A stretch of DNA of 64,000 nucleotides, from the NCBI RefSeq assembly GCF_013408175.1, contig NZ_JACBYW010000008.1, positions 1-64,000 of the forward strand, written 5' to 3'. Source of the stretch: Actinopolyspora biskrensis. Its GTDB lineage: Bacteria; Actinomycetota; Actinomycetes; Mycobacteriales; Pseudonocardiaceae. Positions 9,567 through 18,705 of the stretch are shown piece by piece. A program made the translations under genes and the position numbers. The stretch's first letter is position 1, and every line of letters starts with the position of its first letter. The notes beneath the pieces are model-generated. The model was not told where the DNA came from, did no database searches, and saw only the letters and a list, made by a program, of their open reading frames with translations.

Positions 9567-9699
9567 GGCAGGTGCCTCCCCGACCGCCCGGTCGTGAACT
9601 GCGAAACGACCGCGGATGTCGGACGATGGTTCCGGCAGCCAGTCGTCCCGCCGGTTGGTCGACGGCCGTGACGGGCGGCCAGCGAGGGAGGCCGAAAGC

Positions 9700-10692
9700 A
9701 TGCCGAGCACGCCCACCGGTTTGCACCACGTGACGGCGATCGCCACGGACCCGCAGCGCAACGCGGATTTCTACCGCACGGCTCTCGGGCTCCGGTTGGT
9801 CAAGCGGACCGTCAACTTCGACGCCCCGGACACCTACCACCTGTACTTCGGGGGCGAGTCGGGACAACCCGGCACGCTGATCACGTTCTTCCCCTGGCCG
9901 GGGGCGCCCAGCGGGCGTCGCGGAGCCGGACAGACCACGGCGGTGGCCTTCTCGGTGCCGCAGAACTCGTTGGGGTGGTGGCACCGGCACCTGGACGGGC
10001 TGGAGGTCAACGTCGGGACACCGGCCACCCGCGCCAGCGAGGAAACGCTGCGGGTGGCCGATCCGGACGGCCTGCTGATCGAGCTGGTCGGACATCCGAT
10101 GGCCGATCCGCGCGGACCCTGGGAGGAGGGGGCCATACCGCCCGAGTACGCGATCCGGGGGTTGCACTCCGTCACGGTCACCGAGATCGGGCACGAGCAC
10201 ACGGCCGAACTGTTGACCGAAACGCTCGGTTTCCGGCTCGTCGAGGAGTCCGGGGCCCGTTTCCGCTTCGCCGCGGGGACCGAGGGGTCGGGGGCGCTGG
10301 TGGACGTGCTGTGCAGCCCGGAAGCCCCGCTGGGGATGGTCGCGGCCGGTACGGTGCACCACATCGCGTGGCGCACTCCCGACGAGTCCGAACAGGTCGA
10401 CTGGCGCAACACCCTGCTCGATCGGGGACTGGATGTGACCCCCGTGCTGGACAGGCGCTACTTCCACTCGATCTACTTCCGCGAGCCCGGTGGGGTGCTG
10501 TTCGAGATCGCCACCGATCCCCCCGGGTTCACGGTCGACGAACCGCTGATGGAGCTGGGCAGGGCGCTGAAACTGCCGCCGTGGCTGGAGCCCTCCCGCG
10601 CGGAGATCGAGCAGACCCTGCCCACCCTCAGGGTTCCCGGACCGGAGGAGGAGATCACCTTCACCCCACCGCCCACGGGAGAACCCTCGTGA
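9700..10692 (+). CDS. Ring-cleaving dioxygenase / VOC-superfamily protein (MhqO-like)
   Basis: A 330-residue protein with two vicinal-oxygen-chelate modules. It opens TGLHHVTAIATDPQRNADFY, the classic first strand with a metal-binding His, and the second module begins IRGLHSVTVTEIGHEHTAEL, with later VHHIAWRT and GVLFEIATDPPGF. This layout matches MhqO/LinE-like glyoxalase/dioxygenase proteins linked to hydroquinone or quinone stress. ATG 9700 follows an AGGGAGG site by about 8 bases. No partner regulator is adjacent, so the physiological substrate is unknown. Confidence 0.85.
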   Translation: MPSTPTGLHHVTAIATDPQRNADFYRTALGLRLVKRTVNFDAPDTYHLYFGGESGQPGTLITFFPWPGAPSGRRGAGQTTAVAFSVPQNSLGWWHRHLDGLEVNVGTPATRASEETLRVADPDGLLIELVGHPMADPRGPWEEGAIPPEYAIRGLHSVTVTEIGHEHTAELLTETLGFRLVEESGARFRFAAGTEGSGALVDVLCSPEAPLGMVAAGTVHHIAWRTPDESEQVDWRNTLLDRGLDVTPVLDRRYFHSIYFREPGGVLFEIATDPPGFTVDEPLMELGRALKLPPWLEPSRAEIEQTLPTLRVPGPEEEITFTPPPTGEPS

Positions 10693-10903
10693 CGAGCTTT
10701 CGGTTCCGCCCTCCGACCTCCTGCGCGGGCAAGCGACCGCCGGGAGTTCTCAGGCGCGGGTCTCGCGAGGACGGCCCCGACGTTGTGCAGGTGGCTACCC
10801 GATGTCGGGGATCCCGCAGCGAGACACCCCGGCTGAGGTTCCCCCGCGGAACACCCAAGCGAACCAAGCTCCGCGAACGCTCGCTCATCGGGGGAGGTAG
10901 TCG

Positions 10904-11842
10904 ATGACGACCGGATCCGAGCTCCGGGTCGAGCAGTGGCCCGCTCTTCGGGTGTCCGACTGGGCGGACACCCGCGACACCCTGCACATGTGGTTGCAGC
11001 TGGTGGGCAAGATGAAACTGGCCCTGAACCCGATGATCAACCACTGGTGGCAGGTCCCGCTGTACGTCTCGGCCCGCGGGCTGACCACGGCGGCCATGTC
11101 GCACAGCGGTCGGACGCTGGACATGGAGTTCGACTTCACCGACCACCGGTTGGCGATCCGTTCCAGCAGCGGTGAGCAGCGCGCGGTGAAGCTCGAACCG
11201 AAACCGGTGGCCGAGTTCCACCGCGAGACGATGCTGCTGTTGGACCAGCTGGGGCTGCCGGTCACGATCCGGACCAAACCCACCGAGGTCACCAGGGCGA
11301 TCCCGTTCGAGCAGGACGAGGAGCACTCCTGCTACGAACCCGAGCACGCCCGGCTGTTCTGGGAGCAGCTGTGCTGTGTCCAGCGCGTTTTCGAGGAGTT
11401 CCGTTCGGGGTTCATCGGCAAGGTCAGCCCGGTTCACCTGTTCTGGGGGGCGATGGATCTGGCCGTGACCCGCTTCTCCGGCAGGACCGCCCCGCGCCAC
11501 CCCGGAGGGGTGCCCAACTGCGGCGACTGGGTGATGGTCGAGGGGTACTCGCACGAACTCAGCAGCTGCGGGTTCTGGCCGGGAGGCGGTGCCGAGGGCG
11601 CGTTCTACTCCTACGCCTATCCGCAGCCCGAGGGATTCGCCGAGTACCCGGTGCTTCCGGACGCGGCGTACTTCGAGAACGGCGAGTTCCTGCTGCCGTA
11701 CGACGGTGTGCGCCGGGCGCGGGACCCGGAGGCCGTGCTGCTCGGTTTTCTGCGGGCCACCTACGAGGCGGCTGCCGAGTGCGGGAACTGGGACCGTGCC
11801 GCGTTGGAGGACGATCCCGTCCGGCGGGCGGCCCCGCGTTGA
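10904..11842 (+). CDS. DUF5996 family protein
   Basis: A 312-residue soluble protein of the DUF5996 family, recognised by WADTRDTLHMWLQLVGKMKL near the N-terminus, NHWWQVPLYVSARGL, and a His/Trp-rich central part (SPVHLFWGAMDLAVTRFSG, PRHPGGVPN, YSHELSSCGFWPGG). The function of the family is unknown; the many conserved His, Trp and Glu suggest a ligand or metal site but this is inference. A strong ribosome site (GGGGGAGGTAG) precedes the ATG. No operon partners. Confidence 0.85.
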   Translation: MTTGSELRVEQWPALRVSDWADTRDTLHMWLQLVGKMKLALNPMINHWWQVPLYVSARGLTTAAMSHSGRTLDMEFDFTDHRLAIRSSSGEQRAVKLEPKPVAEFHRETMLLLDQLGLPVTIRTKPTEVTRAIPFEQDEEHSCYEPEHARLFWEQLCCVQRVFEEFRSGFIGKVSPVHLFWGAMDLAVTRFSGRTAPRHPGGVPNCGDWVMVEGYSHELSSCGFWPGGGAEGAFYSYAYPQPEGFAEYPVLPDAAYFENGEFLLPYDGVRRARDPEAVLLGFLRATYEAAAECGNWDRAALEDDPVRRAAPR

Positions 11843-12058
11843 ACACGGGTCTGTTCGCCCGTTCTCCCACCGGGGAGGGAACCAGGGGAACTCGTCCGAT
11901 TTCCGCGCCGCTGTCCCGGAGCGCCGGGAGCCGGACGGATGGCCGGTGCATCGGAAGGAGTGCCGGCCGGCGGAAGCCGGAGTGACACCACGTGCGTTCT
12001 CCCGAACGCGTCCGACTTCCGTCGCGTGGTCCCCGGCTTTTCTTCCGCGCGGCTCGTC

Positions 12059-12163
12059 TCACTGTCTGCGTCGTCTTCGCCGGTCGATGTGGAGATCCCA
12101 CGCCGTCCACAGGATTCCGAGAACGACGAAGCTGGACAGCAGAATCAACACGACACTTTCCAT
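12059..12163 (-). CDS. 34-residue single-span membrane peptide
   Basis: A very short gene with a strong ribosome site (GAGGAGGGGA, 4 bases before ATG at 12163). The product is a hydrophobic helix of about 20 residues (starting ESVVLILLSSFVVLGILW) followed by an acidic/basic juxtamembrane segment and a run of Arg before the TGA. Orientation by the positive-inside rule would put the Arg-rich C-terminus in the cytoplasm. The gene lies alone in a region with no other good coding signal. Function unknown; such single-span peptides often modulate membrane complexes. Confidence 0.6.
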   Translation of the reverse strand: MESVVLILLSSFVVLGILWTAWDLHIDRRRRRRQ

Positions 12164-12657
12164 TCCGTTCCCCTCCTCGCGAGAGGGTGCGGCGAGCGGG
12201 CGAGGAAACCCCTTGCCTTCGTTTTCCGCTTCCGGCAGCCGGATGTCTCAGCGTGTGGCAGCGGTGTCCGCACGTCAAGTGAGGTCCGGGTGGCGGACTC
12301 GATCGAGCTCTTGACCGCTGTACCAGCGATTTCACTGAGTGTGGTTGTGGTTTTACTCGAAAGTGTGTTGACTTTCCACGTCAAGTCGAGAACAACTGTG
12401 GTTCCCTGAATTCGGTACACATTCGCGTGACGCACAGTGGTAAATGATTTGCGGCTCGTTCTTTCGGGCGATACAAGTTTTTTCGTGTTCGGTTTCACAT
12501 GGCAGACGCTGATTCCGGGTAGTCCTGTGGGGTGGAAATCGGAGCGGGGCGGTGTCGTGATCGAAAACCCCGTGGCTCCGATGTGAAAATTTTGCGGATT
12601 CGTTCGTGTCCGGCGAAAAAACATCGCATCCATTACACTGAAACGACGCGAGGAATC
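12164..12657. other. Intergenic region, about 490 bp, no convincing gene
   Basis: No reading frame here has both a ribosome site and recognisable protein character. The segment 12330-12560 is more AT-rich than its surroundings and probably contains promoters for the small minus-strand peptide gene and for the plus-strand genes starting at 12658. A TTGAC/GTCAA pair at 12368-12384 is present but too weak to call. Confidence 0.5.
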
Positions 12658-12894
12658 ATGGTCGCAGAACATTTGATCTCCGTTGCCGACACAGCGCAAC
12701 TGATCACCACACCGAGGGAATGGGTCGGAACGGCCGCCGTCGTGGCCGGCACGACGCTGGCGGGAGTCCTGGGAGTGCGGCGCCTGCTGATCCGGTCGGC
12801 GGCGAACCGCCCCGACGGGGACGGCCCGAGGAAAGCCTCCGGGCAGTCGCCGCCCGACTCGTTCCGGGGGGTCGCACAACGCCCGCTTCGCTGA
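12658..12894 (+). CDS. Small membrane-anchored hypothetical protein upstream of murT
   Basis: A 78-residue protein with one hydrophobic segment (WVGTAAVVAGTTLAGVLGVRRL, roughly residues 22-43) and a polar, Arg/Pro-rich tail. AGGA precedes ATG 12658. The stop is followed after 15 bases by murT, which has its own strong GAGGAGGGG site, so the two may be co-transcribed. No family recognised. It could assist MurT/GatD at the membrane, but only position suggests that. Confidence 0.5.
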   Translation: MVAEHLISVADTAQLITTPREWVGTAAVVAGTTLAGVLGVRRLLIRSAANRPDGDGPRKASGQSPPDSFRGVAQRPLR

Positions 12895-12909
12895 GGAGGG
12901 GACCGGACG

Positions 12910-14271
12910 ATGACGGACACGACCCGGCAGGGTGCGCGCGGGGGGCAGCACCACGGCGGCGAGTCGTGTTCAAGGCCCTCCGGACAGCGTTGGCGAATCG
13001 TGCCACCGCGCGGTCCGGAAACCGGCCGGGCCACGCTCCACCGGCTGCGTACCGGTCTGGCCCTGTTCGCGGGCAGGCTGGCCACGAACACCTCCAAAAG
13101 ACTGGGCCTGGGCAGTGGAGGCATCATCGGCGGCAGGGTGGCCCTGGCACTGCAGCCGGAGCTACTGGGCGAACTCGTCTCCGACAAGCGCGTCGTGGTG
13201 ATCACCGGGACCAACGGGAAGACGACGACCACGCACATGGTGGCCGAGACGCTGCGCGCGGCGGGGGAGGCGGTCAGCAACGCCACGGGGGCCAACATGC
13301 TCGACGGCCACGTGGCGGCGTTGATGACGCGCCCCCGCGCGGACTTCGCGGCCCTGGAGGTCGACGAGCTGCACCTGGCCCAGCTGACCGAACGGTTCCA
13401 GCCCGCGGTGCTGCTGCTGCTGAACCTCAGCAGGGACCAACTCGACCGGGTGGGCGAGATACGCAGCGTCGAGGCCAGCATTCGGCAGGCACTCGCGAAG
13501 GCCCCCCGCAGCCGGGTGATCGCCAATGCCGACGACCCGAACATCGTCTCAGCGGCTTTCGACCACCCGGACGTCGTCTGGGTGTCCGGGGGCTGCCGCT
13601 GGAAGCACGACGCGCTCAACTGCCCCCGCTGCGGGGCCTTCCTCGAGGAGGTCGACGGCGAGTGGAAGTGCGTGTGCGGGCTGCGCCGCCCCCGCCCCGA
13701 CTGGACGGTGGACGACACGGGACTGATCGCTCCGGACGGGTCTCACGAGGAGCTCTCCCTGCCGCTGCCCGGTCAGATAAACCGGGTCAACGCCACCTTC
13801 GCGCTGGCGGCGAGCACGGCTCTCGACGTAGCGCCCCGGGCGGCGCTGGAACGTGTCCGCGCCGTGCAGGAGGCCAACGGCCGCTACGAGCACACGGTGC
13901 TCGCCGGACGCACGGTGCGGCTGCTGCTGGCGAAGAACCCGGCCAGCTGGCTCGAGATGCTCGACCTGGTCGCGGACAACACCCGTCCACTGGTGCTGGT
14001 CGTCAACAGCAGGGAAGCCGACGGGCACGACGTCTCCTGGCTGTGGGACATCGACTTCGAACGACTGGCCGGGCGAACCGTTCTGGTCACCGGGGAACGC
14101 GCGCTGGACCTCGCCGTGCGGCTGCGCTACGCCGAAGTGCCCTGCGAGGTCACCTCCGACGTGCAGCAGGCGCTGCACAGCGCGTCGATCACCGGATCGG
14201 ACCAGCCCGCCGAGGTCATCGCCAACTACACCGCATTCCGTGACCTGTTCGCGAAAAGGCAGCGCCAATGA
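12910..14271 (+). CDS. murT: Lipid II isoglutaminyl synthase, Mur-ligase subunit MurT
   Basis: A 453-residue Mur ligase family protein. The ATP-binding P-loop is VVVITGTNGKTTTTHM (around residues 96-110), followed by the Mur-ligase pattern LNLSRDQLDRVGEI. A four-Cys zinc ribbon (CPRCG near residue 238 and CVCG near 254) is inserted in the central domain, and the C-terminal DUF1727 domain is present; this combination is diagnostic for MurT. With GatD it amidates the alpha-carboxyl of D-Glu in lipid II to D-iso-glutamine. The stop overlaps the gatD start (ATGA). The N-terminal 35 residues are basic and poorly conserved-looking, so the true start may be slightly downstream. Confidence 0.93.
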   Translation: MTDTTRQGARGGQHHGGESCSRPSGQRWRIVPPRGPETGRATLHRLRTGLALFAGRLATNTSKRLGLGSGGIIGGRVALALQPELLGELVSDKRVVVITGTNGKTTTTHMVAETLRAAGEAVSNATGANMLDGHVAALMTRPRADFAALEVDELHLAQLTERFQPAVLLLLNLSRDQLDRVGEIRSVEASIRQALAKAPRSRVIANADDPNIVSAAFDHPDVVWVSGGCRWKHDALNCPRCGAFLEEVDGEWKCVCGLRRPRPDWTVDDTGLIAPDGSHEELSLPLPGQINRVNATFALAASTALDVAPRAALERVRAVQEANGRYEHTVLAGRTVRLLLAKNPASWLEMLDLVADNTRPLVLVVNSREADGHDVSWLWDIDFERLAGRTVLVTGERALDLAVRLRYAEVPCEVTSDVQQALHSASITGSDQPAEVIANYTAFRDLFAKRQRQ

Positions 14272-14999
14272 CCGAAGCGCCACTGACCGACGAGTCGACA
14301 GTCCGCATCGCGCTCGTGGTGCCCGATCTGCTCGGCACCTACGGGGACAGGGGCAACGCCCTCGTGCTCGCGCAGCGGCTGCGCTGGCGTGGTTATCGCG
14401 CGGAGATCGTGACCGTGCTCTCCTCGGCGGAGTCCCTTCCCGAGTCGTGCGACATCTACCTGCTGGGCGGGGGAGAGGACGTCGCGCAACAAGCCGCCGT
14501 CAGCTTCCTGAGACGTGGGAACGGGTTGCGGCGTGCCGTCGACTCGGGGACCGCCGTGCTGGGGGTGTGCGGCGGGCTGCAGGTGCTGGGAACCAGGTTC
14601 ACCACGGGGGACGGGAAGCACCACGCGGGACTCGGCCTCGTCGACATCGAAACCCGGCCGGGCGCGGACAGGGCGATCGGCGAGCTGGGAACTCGTTCCG
14701 AGCTGCCCGGGATCGGAGTGCTCACGGGCTTCGAGAACCACCTGGGGCGCAGCGAAGTGGGCGACGACGCGCGGCCACTGGGCCGGGTGCTGCACGGCAC
14801 CGGCAACGGCGCCGACGGCGTGGAGGGCGGAGTCACCGGCAGGGTGGTGTGCACCTACCTGCACGGGCCGGTGCTGGCGCGGAACCCCGCCCTGGCGGAC
14901 ACCGTGCTCTCCTGGGCCGTGGGCGCCCCGTTGGACGGGCTTCCGGACTTTCCCGAACTCGAACGACTGCGTGCGGAACGGACGCGGGTCCGGGGGTGA
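14268..14999 (+). CDS. gatD: Lipid II isoglutaminyl synthase, glutamine amidotransferase subunit GatD
   Basis: A 243-residue CobQ-like class I glutamine amidotransferase. The nucleophile is Cys101 in AVLGVCGGLQVLG, and the catalytic His is His199 in VVCTYLHGPVLARNP; PDLLGTYGDRGNALVL near the N-terminus is typical of GatD. It supplies ammonia from glutamine to MurT. The ATGA overlap with murT implies coupled, equimolar translation of the two subunits of the complex. Confidence 0.93.
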   Translation: MTEAPLTDESTVRIALVVPDLLGTYGDRGNALVLAQRLRWRGYRAEIVTVLSSAESLPESCDIYLLGGGEDVAQQAAVSFLRRGNGLRRAVDSGTAVLGVCGGLQVLGTRFTTGDGKHHAGLGLVDIETRPGADRAIGELGTRSELPGIGVLTGFENHLGRSEVGDDARPLGRVLHGTGNGADGVEGGVTGRVVCTYLHGPVLARNPALADTVLSWAVGAPLDGLPDFPELERLRAERTRVRG

Positions 15000-15059
15000 T
15001 CCCGGCCCGCGACCGGACCGGCCGGACGCCCGGGGGCGGGAAGCCGTCGACCTCCGTCC

Positions 15060-16700
15060 TCACGTCCCGCGGAGTCGGTCCAGCACCCGCCGCAGCCGGG
15101 TCCGGGCCATCGCCATCTCGGGGATCGGCAGCAGCAGCATCAGGCCGAAACCGATGCCGAGCACCAGCGCGGCGCGGATCGTGAGATCCCCCCAGGCCCC
15201 CGCGATCTCGCCGAGCCCGGCCAGCACGCCTGCCGCGGGACGGAGCGCCAGGGCCGCGCCGAGGCATCCCGCCGCCGTGGCCAGCAGTGCCCAGCCGATC
15301 CCGACGAGGGTCTCGCGGGTCTGCGCACTGCCCAGCCGCGCGTGCAACCAGACCTGCCCCACCACGGCGCCGACGAGAAAGCTCAAGGACATGGCCAGCG
15401 TCACCCCGATGACCAGGTCCCGGGGGTCGAGCACCATCAGCAGCGCGTAGCACAGGACGGCGCGGAAGGCGACCATGCCCACGTTGATCAGCATCGGGGT
15501 GCGGGCGTCCTTCATCGCGTAGAAGGCCCGCAGCTGCAGCATGGTGATCGCGAAGGGCACGATTCCCGCCGCGGCCACCCCCAGGGTCACCCCCAGCCTG
15601 TCGGCGGCCCCGATGGTGCCCTGGCCGAGCGAGAAGAAGGCCACGCCGATGGCCGAACCTCCGGTGAGCATGAGCGCGCTCACGGGCATCAGCAGCATCG
15701 CGCTCAGCCGTGCCCCCAGACCGACGTCGTGGACGAAGGACTCGGTGTCGCCCTGGTCGGCGGACCTGCTGATCCTGGGCATGAGCGCTTGCAGCAGGGA
15801 AACGCCCAGCACCCCGTAGGGCACCTGCGAGAGCAGCCACGCGTAGTGGAAGGTCGCCACGCTGCCCGGGGTGCCCTGCCCCGCGACGCGGATGGTCACG
15901 ATCATGCCGATCTGGCTGACCAGCGTGTAGAGCACCACCCAGCCCGCGAGGGCGCCGAACTCGGACAGCCGCCGGTCCCAGCCCCAGCGCCAGCGGAAGC
16001 GGAAACCGGTGCGGCGCAGCGAGAGCATCATGACCGCGCTCTGCGCGGCGATTCCGAGCATCGTCCCCAGCCCGAGCACGAGGAGCTTCGGCTGGCTCAT
16101 GCGCACCGGGTCCAGCGTGATCTGCCCCGGAACAGCGGTGTACAGCAGCACCGCGGCCGTGATGACCACGTTGTTCATGACCGGTGCCCAGGCGGGCGGG
16201 CCGAAAACCTGGCGGACGTTGAGGATCGCCATCAGCATGGCCGACATCCCGTAGAAGACGATTCCGGGAAGCAGCAGGAAGGCGAACGCGGTGGTCAGCT
16301 CGCGGTTGGCCCGGGTGTGCGGGCCGAGGTAGAGCTCGGTGAGCAGCGGAGCGGCGAGCACGGCCAACACCGTCGCGACCCCCAGCAGCACCACGCCCAT
16401 GGTGATCATCCACTGGGCGTAGGCCTCCCCCTCCTCCTCGCTGTTGCGCCGCGCGCTGACGAGCAGGGGAACCGCCACACTGGTGAGAACCCCACCGAGC
16501 AGCAGCTCGTTGACGACGGTCGGCAGCGTGTTGGCCACGGTGTAGGAGTCGTTGATCACTCCCAGTCCCAGCACCCACACCAGCAGCAGTTTCGCGAACA
16601 GCCCGCTGATCCTGCTCACCATCGTGGCCAGGGCCATGGCGCCGCTGGCTCTGCTCAGCGAGGTTGCCCGTCCGCGCGGTGGATCCCGTTGCTCGACCAC
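15060..16700 (-). CDS. murJ: MurJ/MviN-type lipid II flippase
   Basis: A 546-residue integral membrane protein with about 14 hydrophobic segments and the MviN/MurJ pattern: ATMVSRISGLFAKLLLVWVL at the start, NTLPTVVNELLLGGVLTSVAVP (TM2 region with the acidic residue), and QVPYGVLGVSLLQALMPRIS. It moves lipid II across the cytoplasmic membrane. The GTG at 16700 is chosen because GGGAG lies just upstream and the reading before it (about 56 residues) is low-complexity and overlaps the divergent gene's promoter. A pseudokinase domain as in mycobacterial MviN is absent. Convergent to gatD, so lipid II amidation and flipping genes are adjacent. Confidence 0.85.
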   Translation of the reverse strand: MVEQRDPPRGRATSLSRASGAMALATMVSRISGLFAKLLLVWVLGLGVINDSYTVANTLPTVVNELLLGGVLTSVAVPLLVSARRNSEEEGEAYAQWMITMGVVLLGVATVLAVLAAPLLTELYLGPHTRANRELTTAFAFLLLPGIVFYGMSAMLMAILNVRQVFGPPAWAPVMNNVVITAAVLLYTAVPGQITLDPVRMSQPKLLVLGLGTMLGIAAQSAVMMLSLRRTGFRFRWRWGWDRRLSEFGALAGWVVLYTLVSQIGMIVTIRVAGQGTPGSVATFHYAWLLSQVPYGVLGVSLLQALMPRISRSADQGDTESFVHDVGLGARLSAMLLMPVSALMLTGGSAIGVAFFSLGQGTIGAADRLGVTLGVAAAGIVPFAITMLQLRAFYAMKDARTPMLINVGMVAFRAVLCYALLMVLDPRDLVIGVTLAMSLSFLVGAVVGQVWLHARLGSAQTRETLVGIGWALLATAAGCLGAALALRPAAGVLAGLGEIAGAWGDLTIRAALVLGIGFGLMLLLPIPEMAMARTRLRRVLDRLRGT

Positions 16701-16896
16701 GGAGCTCCCGTCCGATGTGTGGTGCGACCGATGAGTGAGTCCGGTGGTTCGACGGTAACGAAACACCGCAGCGGATGCGTTCCCGAAAAGTTCCCACCGG
16801 ACCGCTCGCGGGGCGGCGAGAACGGCAGTGCGAGCCGCTCTCGCCGGGCGCATACTCGGATCCTGCACTGTCGTCGCAGCGCACGCGGGAGATGTG

Positions 16897-17292
16897 ATGG
16901 GCGGTTTCGGACCTGCCTCCGGCGGTTTGCCGACCGAGGTGCTGATACTCGATCGTTGGCGACACGCCGGTGTGGACTGCGCCGTGGGGGAGCTGCGTGG
17001 GCTGCTGTACGGTTTCGCGCTGCTGCCCGGGGCGCGAAGCGGGTGGAGCCGTTACCGGCCCACGGGCAGGGATTTGCGCGGAGCCGGTGAACAGCTGCCG
17101 CCGGAGAGGCTGGGGGACTGGGTCGTTCTGGAGTTCGGCGCGCTGGAGCGGTTCTGGTCCCAGGAGGTGCGCGCCAGGTTCACCACCTCCACTGGGGAGT
17201 TCTCCTGCTGGGACCGGTGGGGGTGGGGATGGGCGCTGCGCCGCGGCTACGACGGGGTCAACGACTTCGTCGACGTCCAGTGCGGACAGTGA
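16897..17292 (+). CDS. Hypothetical protein, 131 residues
   Basis: A small soluble protein with no signal peptide or membrane segment. It is rich in Trp, Gly, Leu and Arg (WSRYRPTGRDL, FWSQEVRARFTTSTGEFSCWD, WGWGWALRRGYDG). I do not recognise the family. ATG 16897 follows a GCGGGAGA site; a longer version from 16828 is possible but overlaps the control region shared with the divergent murJ gene. It converges with the acyl-CoA dehydrogenase gene. Confidence 0.6.
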   Translation: MGGFGPASGGLPTEVLILDRWRHAGVDCAVGELRGLLYGFALLPGARSGWSRYRPTGRDLRGAGEQLPPERLGDWVVLEFGALERFWSQEVRARFTTSTGEFSCWDRWGWGWALRRGYDGVNDFVDVQCGQ

Positions 17293-17391
17293 CGTCGAGC
17301 CCGGGAGCGCCGCCCGGCAGGAGCGGATCCGGCTTCCGGGATCCGGAAGGGACCGGCGCGGACGCGGCGGTCCCCTCCGGATCCGCGGACC

Positions 17392-18546
17392 TCACTTGAG
17401 CAGGGAGCGGGCCATGACCATGCGTTGGATCTGGTTGGTTCCCTCGTAGATCTGGGTGATCTTGGCGTCCCGCATCATCCGCTCCACGGGGAAGTCGCGG
17501 GTGTAGCCCGCGCCGCCGAACAGCTGCACGGCGTTGGTGGTGACCTCCATGGCCACGTCCGAGGCGTAGCACTTGGCCGCGGCCGAGATGAAGCCCAGAT
17601 TGCCCTCCTCGCGTTCGGCACGAGCCGCCGACACGTAGATCATGTGCCGCGCCGCCTCGATCTTCATCGCCATGTCGGCGAGCATGAACTGCACGCCCTG
17701 GAAATCGGCGACCGCCTGGCCGAACTGCTTGCGTTCCTTGACGTAGCTCACCGCGGAGTCGAGCGCGCCCTGGGCGATTCCCAGGGCCTGGGCCCCGATG
17801 GTCGGACGAGTGTGATCGAGCGTGCGCAGGGCCGTCTTGAAGCCAGTGCCCGGCTCACCGATGATCCGGTCGGCGGGGATGGTGCAGTCGTTGAAGTGGA
17901 TCTCGGCCGTGGGGGAGCCCTTGATGCCGAGCTTCTTCTCCTTGCCGCCGACCTCGAATCCCGGGTCGTCGGCGTGCACCACGAACGCGCTGATCCCGTT
18001 GGGGCCCTTCTCGGGATCGGTCACGGCCATGACCGTGTACCAGCTGGACTCGCCGCCGTTGGTGATCCAGCACTTGGTTCCGTTGAGCACCCAGGTGTCG
18101 CCGTCGCGGTGTGCCCTGGTCTTCATCGAGGCAGCGTCCGAGCCGGCCTCACGTTCCGACAGCGCGTAGGAGGCCGTGCACTCCCCGGCCGCGATGGAGG
18201 GCAGCACCTTGTTCTTCAGGTCCTCCGAGGCGGACAGCAGGATCGGCACCGTGCCGAGCTTGTTCACCGCGGGGATCAGCGAGGAGGAGGCGCACACCCG
18301 TGCCACTTCCTCGATGACGATGCACGTGGCTACCGAGTCGGCCCCCTGCCCGCCGTAGGCCTCCGGTACGTGCACTCCCGCGAACCCGGACTTCGCCAGG
18401 GCCTCGAACGCTTCTCGTGGGTAGCGTTCCTGCTCGTCGCACTCGGCCGCGTGAGGTGCGATCTCCTTCTCCGCGAGGGAGCGCACCGCGTCCCGGAGCG
18501 CTTCGTGCTCCTCGGAGAGCTGGTAGGTGTCGAAGCTCGATTCCAC
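17392..18546 (-). CDS. Acyl-CoA dehydrogenase
   Basis: A 384-residue FAD-dependent acyl-CoA dehydrogenase of normal length. N-terminal helical domain, flavin-binding segment ASYALSEREAGSDAASMKT and KCWITNGGESSWYTVMAVTD, and the C-terminal catalytic base in ITQIYEGTNQIQRM (Glu of YEGTNQIQ, as in short/branched-chain enzymes). It introduces the alpha-beta double bond in an acyl-CoA; short or branched substrate is likely from the Glu position but not proven. The GTG start at 18546 has AGGAGGA six bases upstream. Divergent from a TetR gene across a spacer holding two dyads, so it is probably the regulated target. Confidence 0.92.
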   Translation of the reverse strand: MESSFDTYQLSEEHEALRDAVRSLAEKEIAPHAAECDEQERYPREAFEALAKSGFAGVHVPEAYGGQGADSVATCIVIEEVARVCASSSLIPAVNKLGTVPILLSASEDLKNKVLPSIAAGECTASYALSEREAGSDAASMKTRAHRDGDTWVLNGTKCWITNGGESSWYTVMAVTDPEKGPNGISAFVVHADDPGFEVGGKEKKLGIKGSPTAEIHFNDCTIPADRIIGEPGTGFKTALRTLDHTRPTIGAQALGIAQGALDSAVSYVKERKQFGQAVADFQGVQFMLADMAMKIEAARHMIYVSAARAEREEGNLGFISAAAKCYASDVAMEVTTNAVQLFGGAGYTRDFPVERMMRDAKITQIYEGTNQIQRMVMARSLLK

Positions 18547-18619
18547 GAGATTTCCTCCTGAGTCGCGGAGTGGTCCGCGGGGTGTCCGGGCCCGCGGAAT
18601 GGTTCCCAAGACGCGCTTT

Positions 18620-18673
18620 GGCATTCGGTGCCATTTGGCGCAATATGAAGTGATGCTAACGGCACTGCGTGCC
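18620..18673. promoter_or_regulatory. Paired GGCA-N5-TGCC dyads between acyl-CoA dehydrogenase and TetR gene
   Basis: Two 13-bp dyads of the same design occur in the divergent promoter region: GGCA-TTCGG-TGCC at 18620-18632 and GGCA-CTGCG-TGCC at 18661-18673. Their centres are 41 bp apart, close to four helical turns, so two dimers would bind the same face. These are good candidates for the TetR operator; binding is inference. Confidence 0.5.
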
Positions 18674-18705
18674 AACAGCAATCGTGGCCTGTTACATTGC
18701 GGGCC

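Noticed and set aside
12145-12954. 269-codon minus-strand frame upstream of murT
   Set aside because: Composition is Arg/Thr/Pro-rich without domain character, it overlaps convincing small genes, and has no ribosome site.
14833-16965. 710-codon minus-strand frame overlapping murJ
   Set aside because: Out-of-frame shadow; Arg/Gly/His-rich and without domains, while the MurJ frame is convincing.
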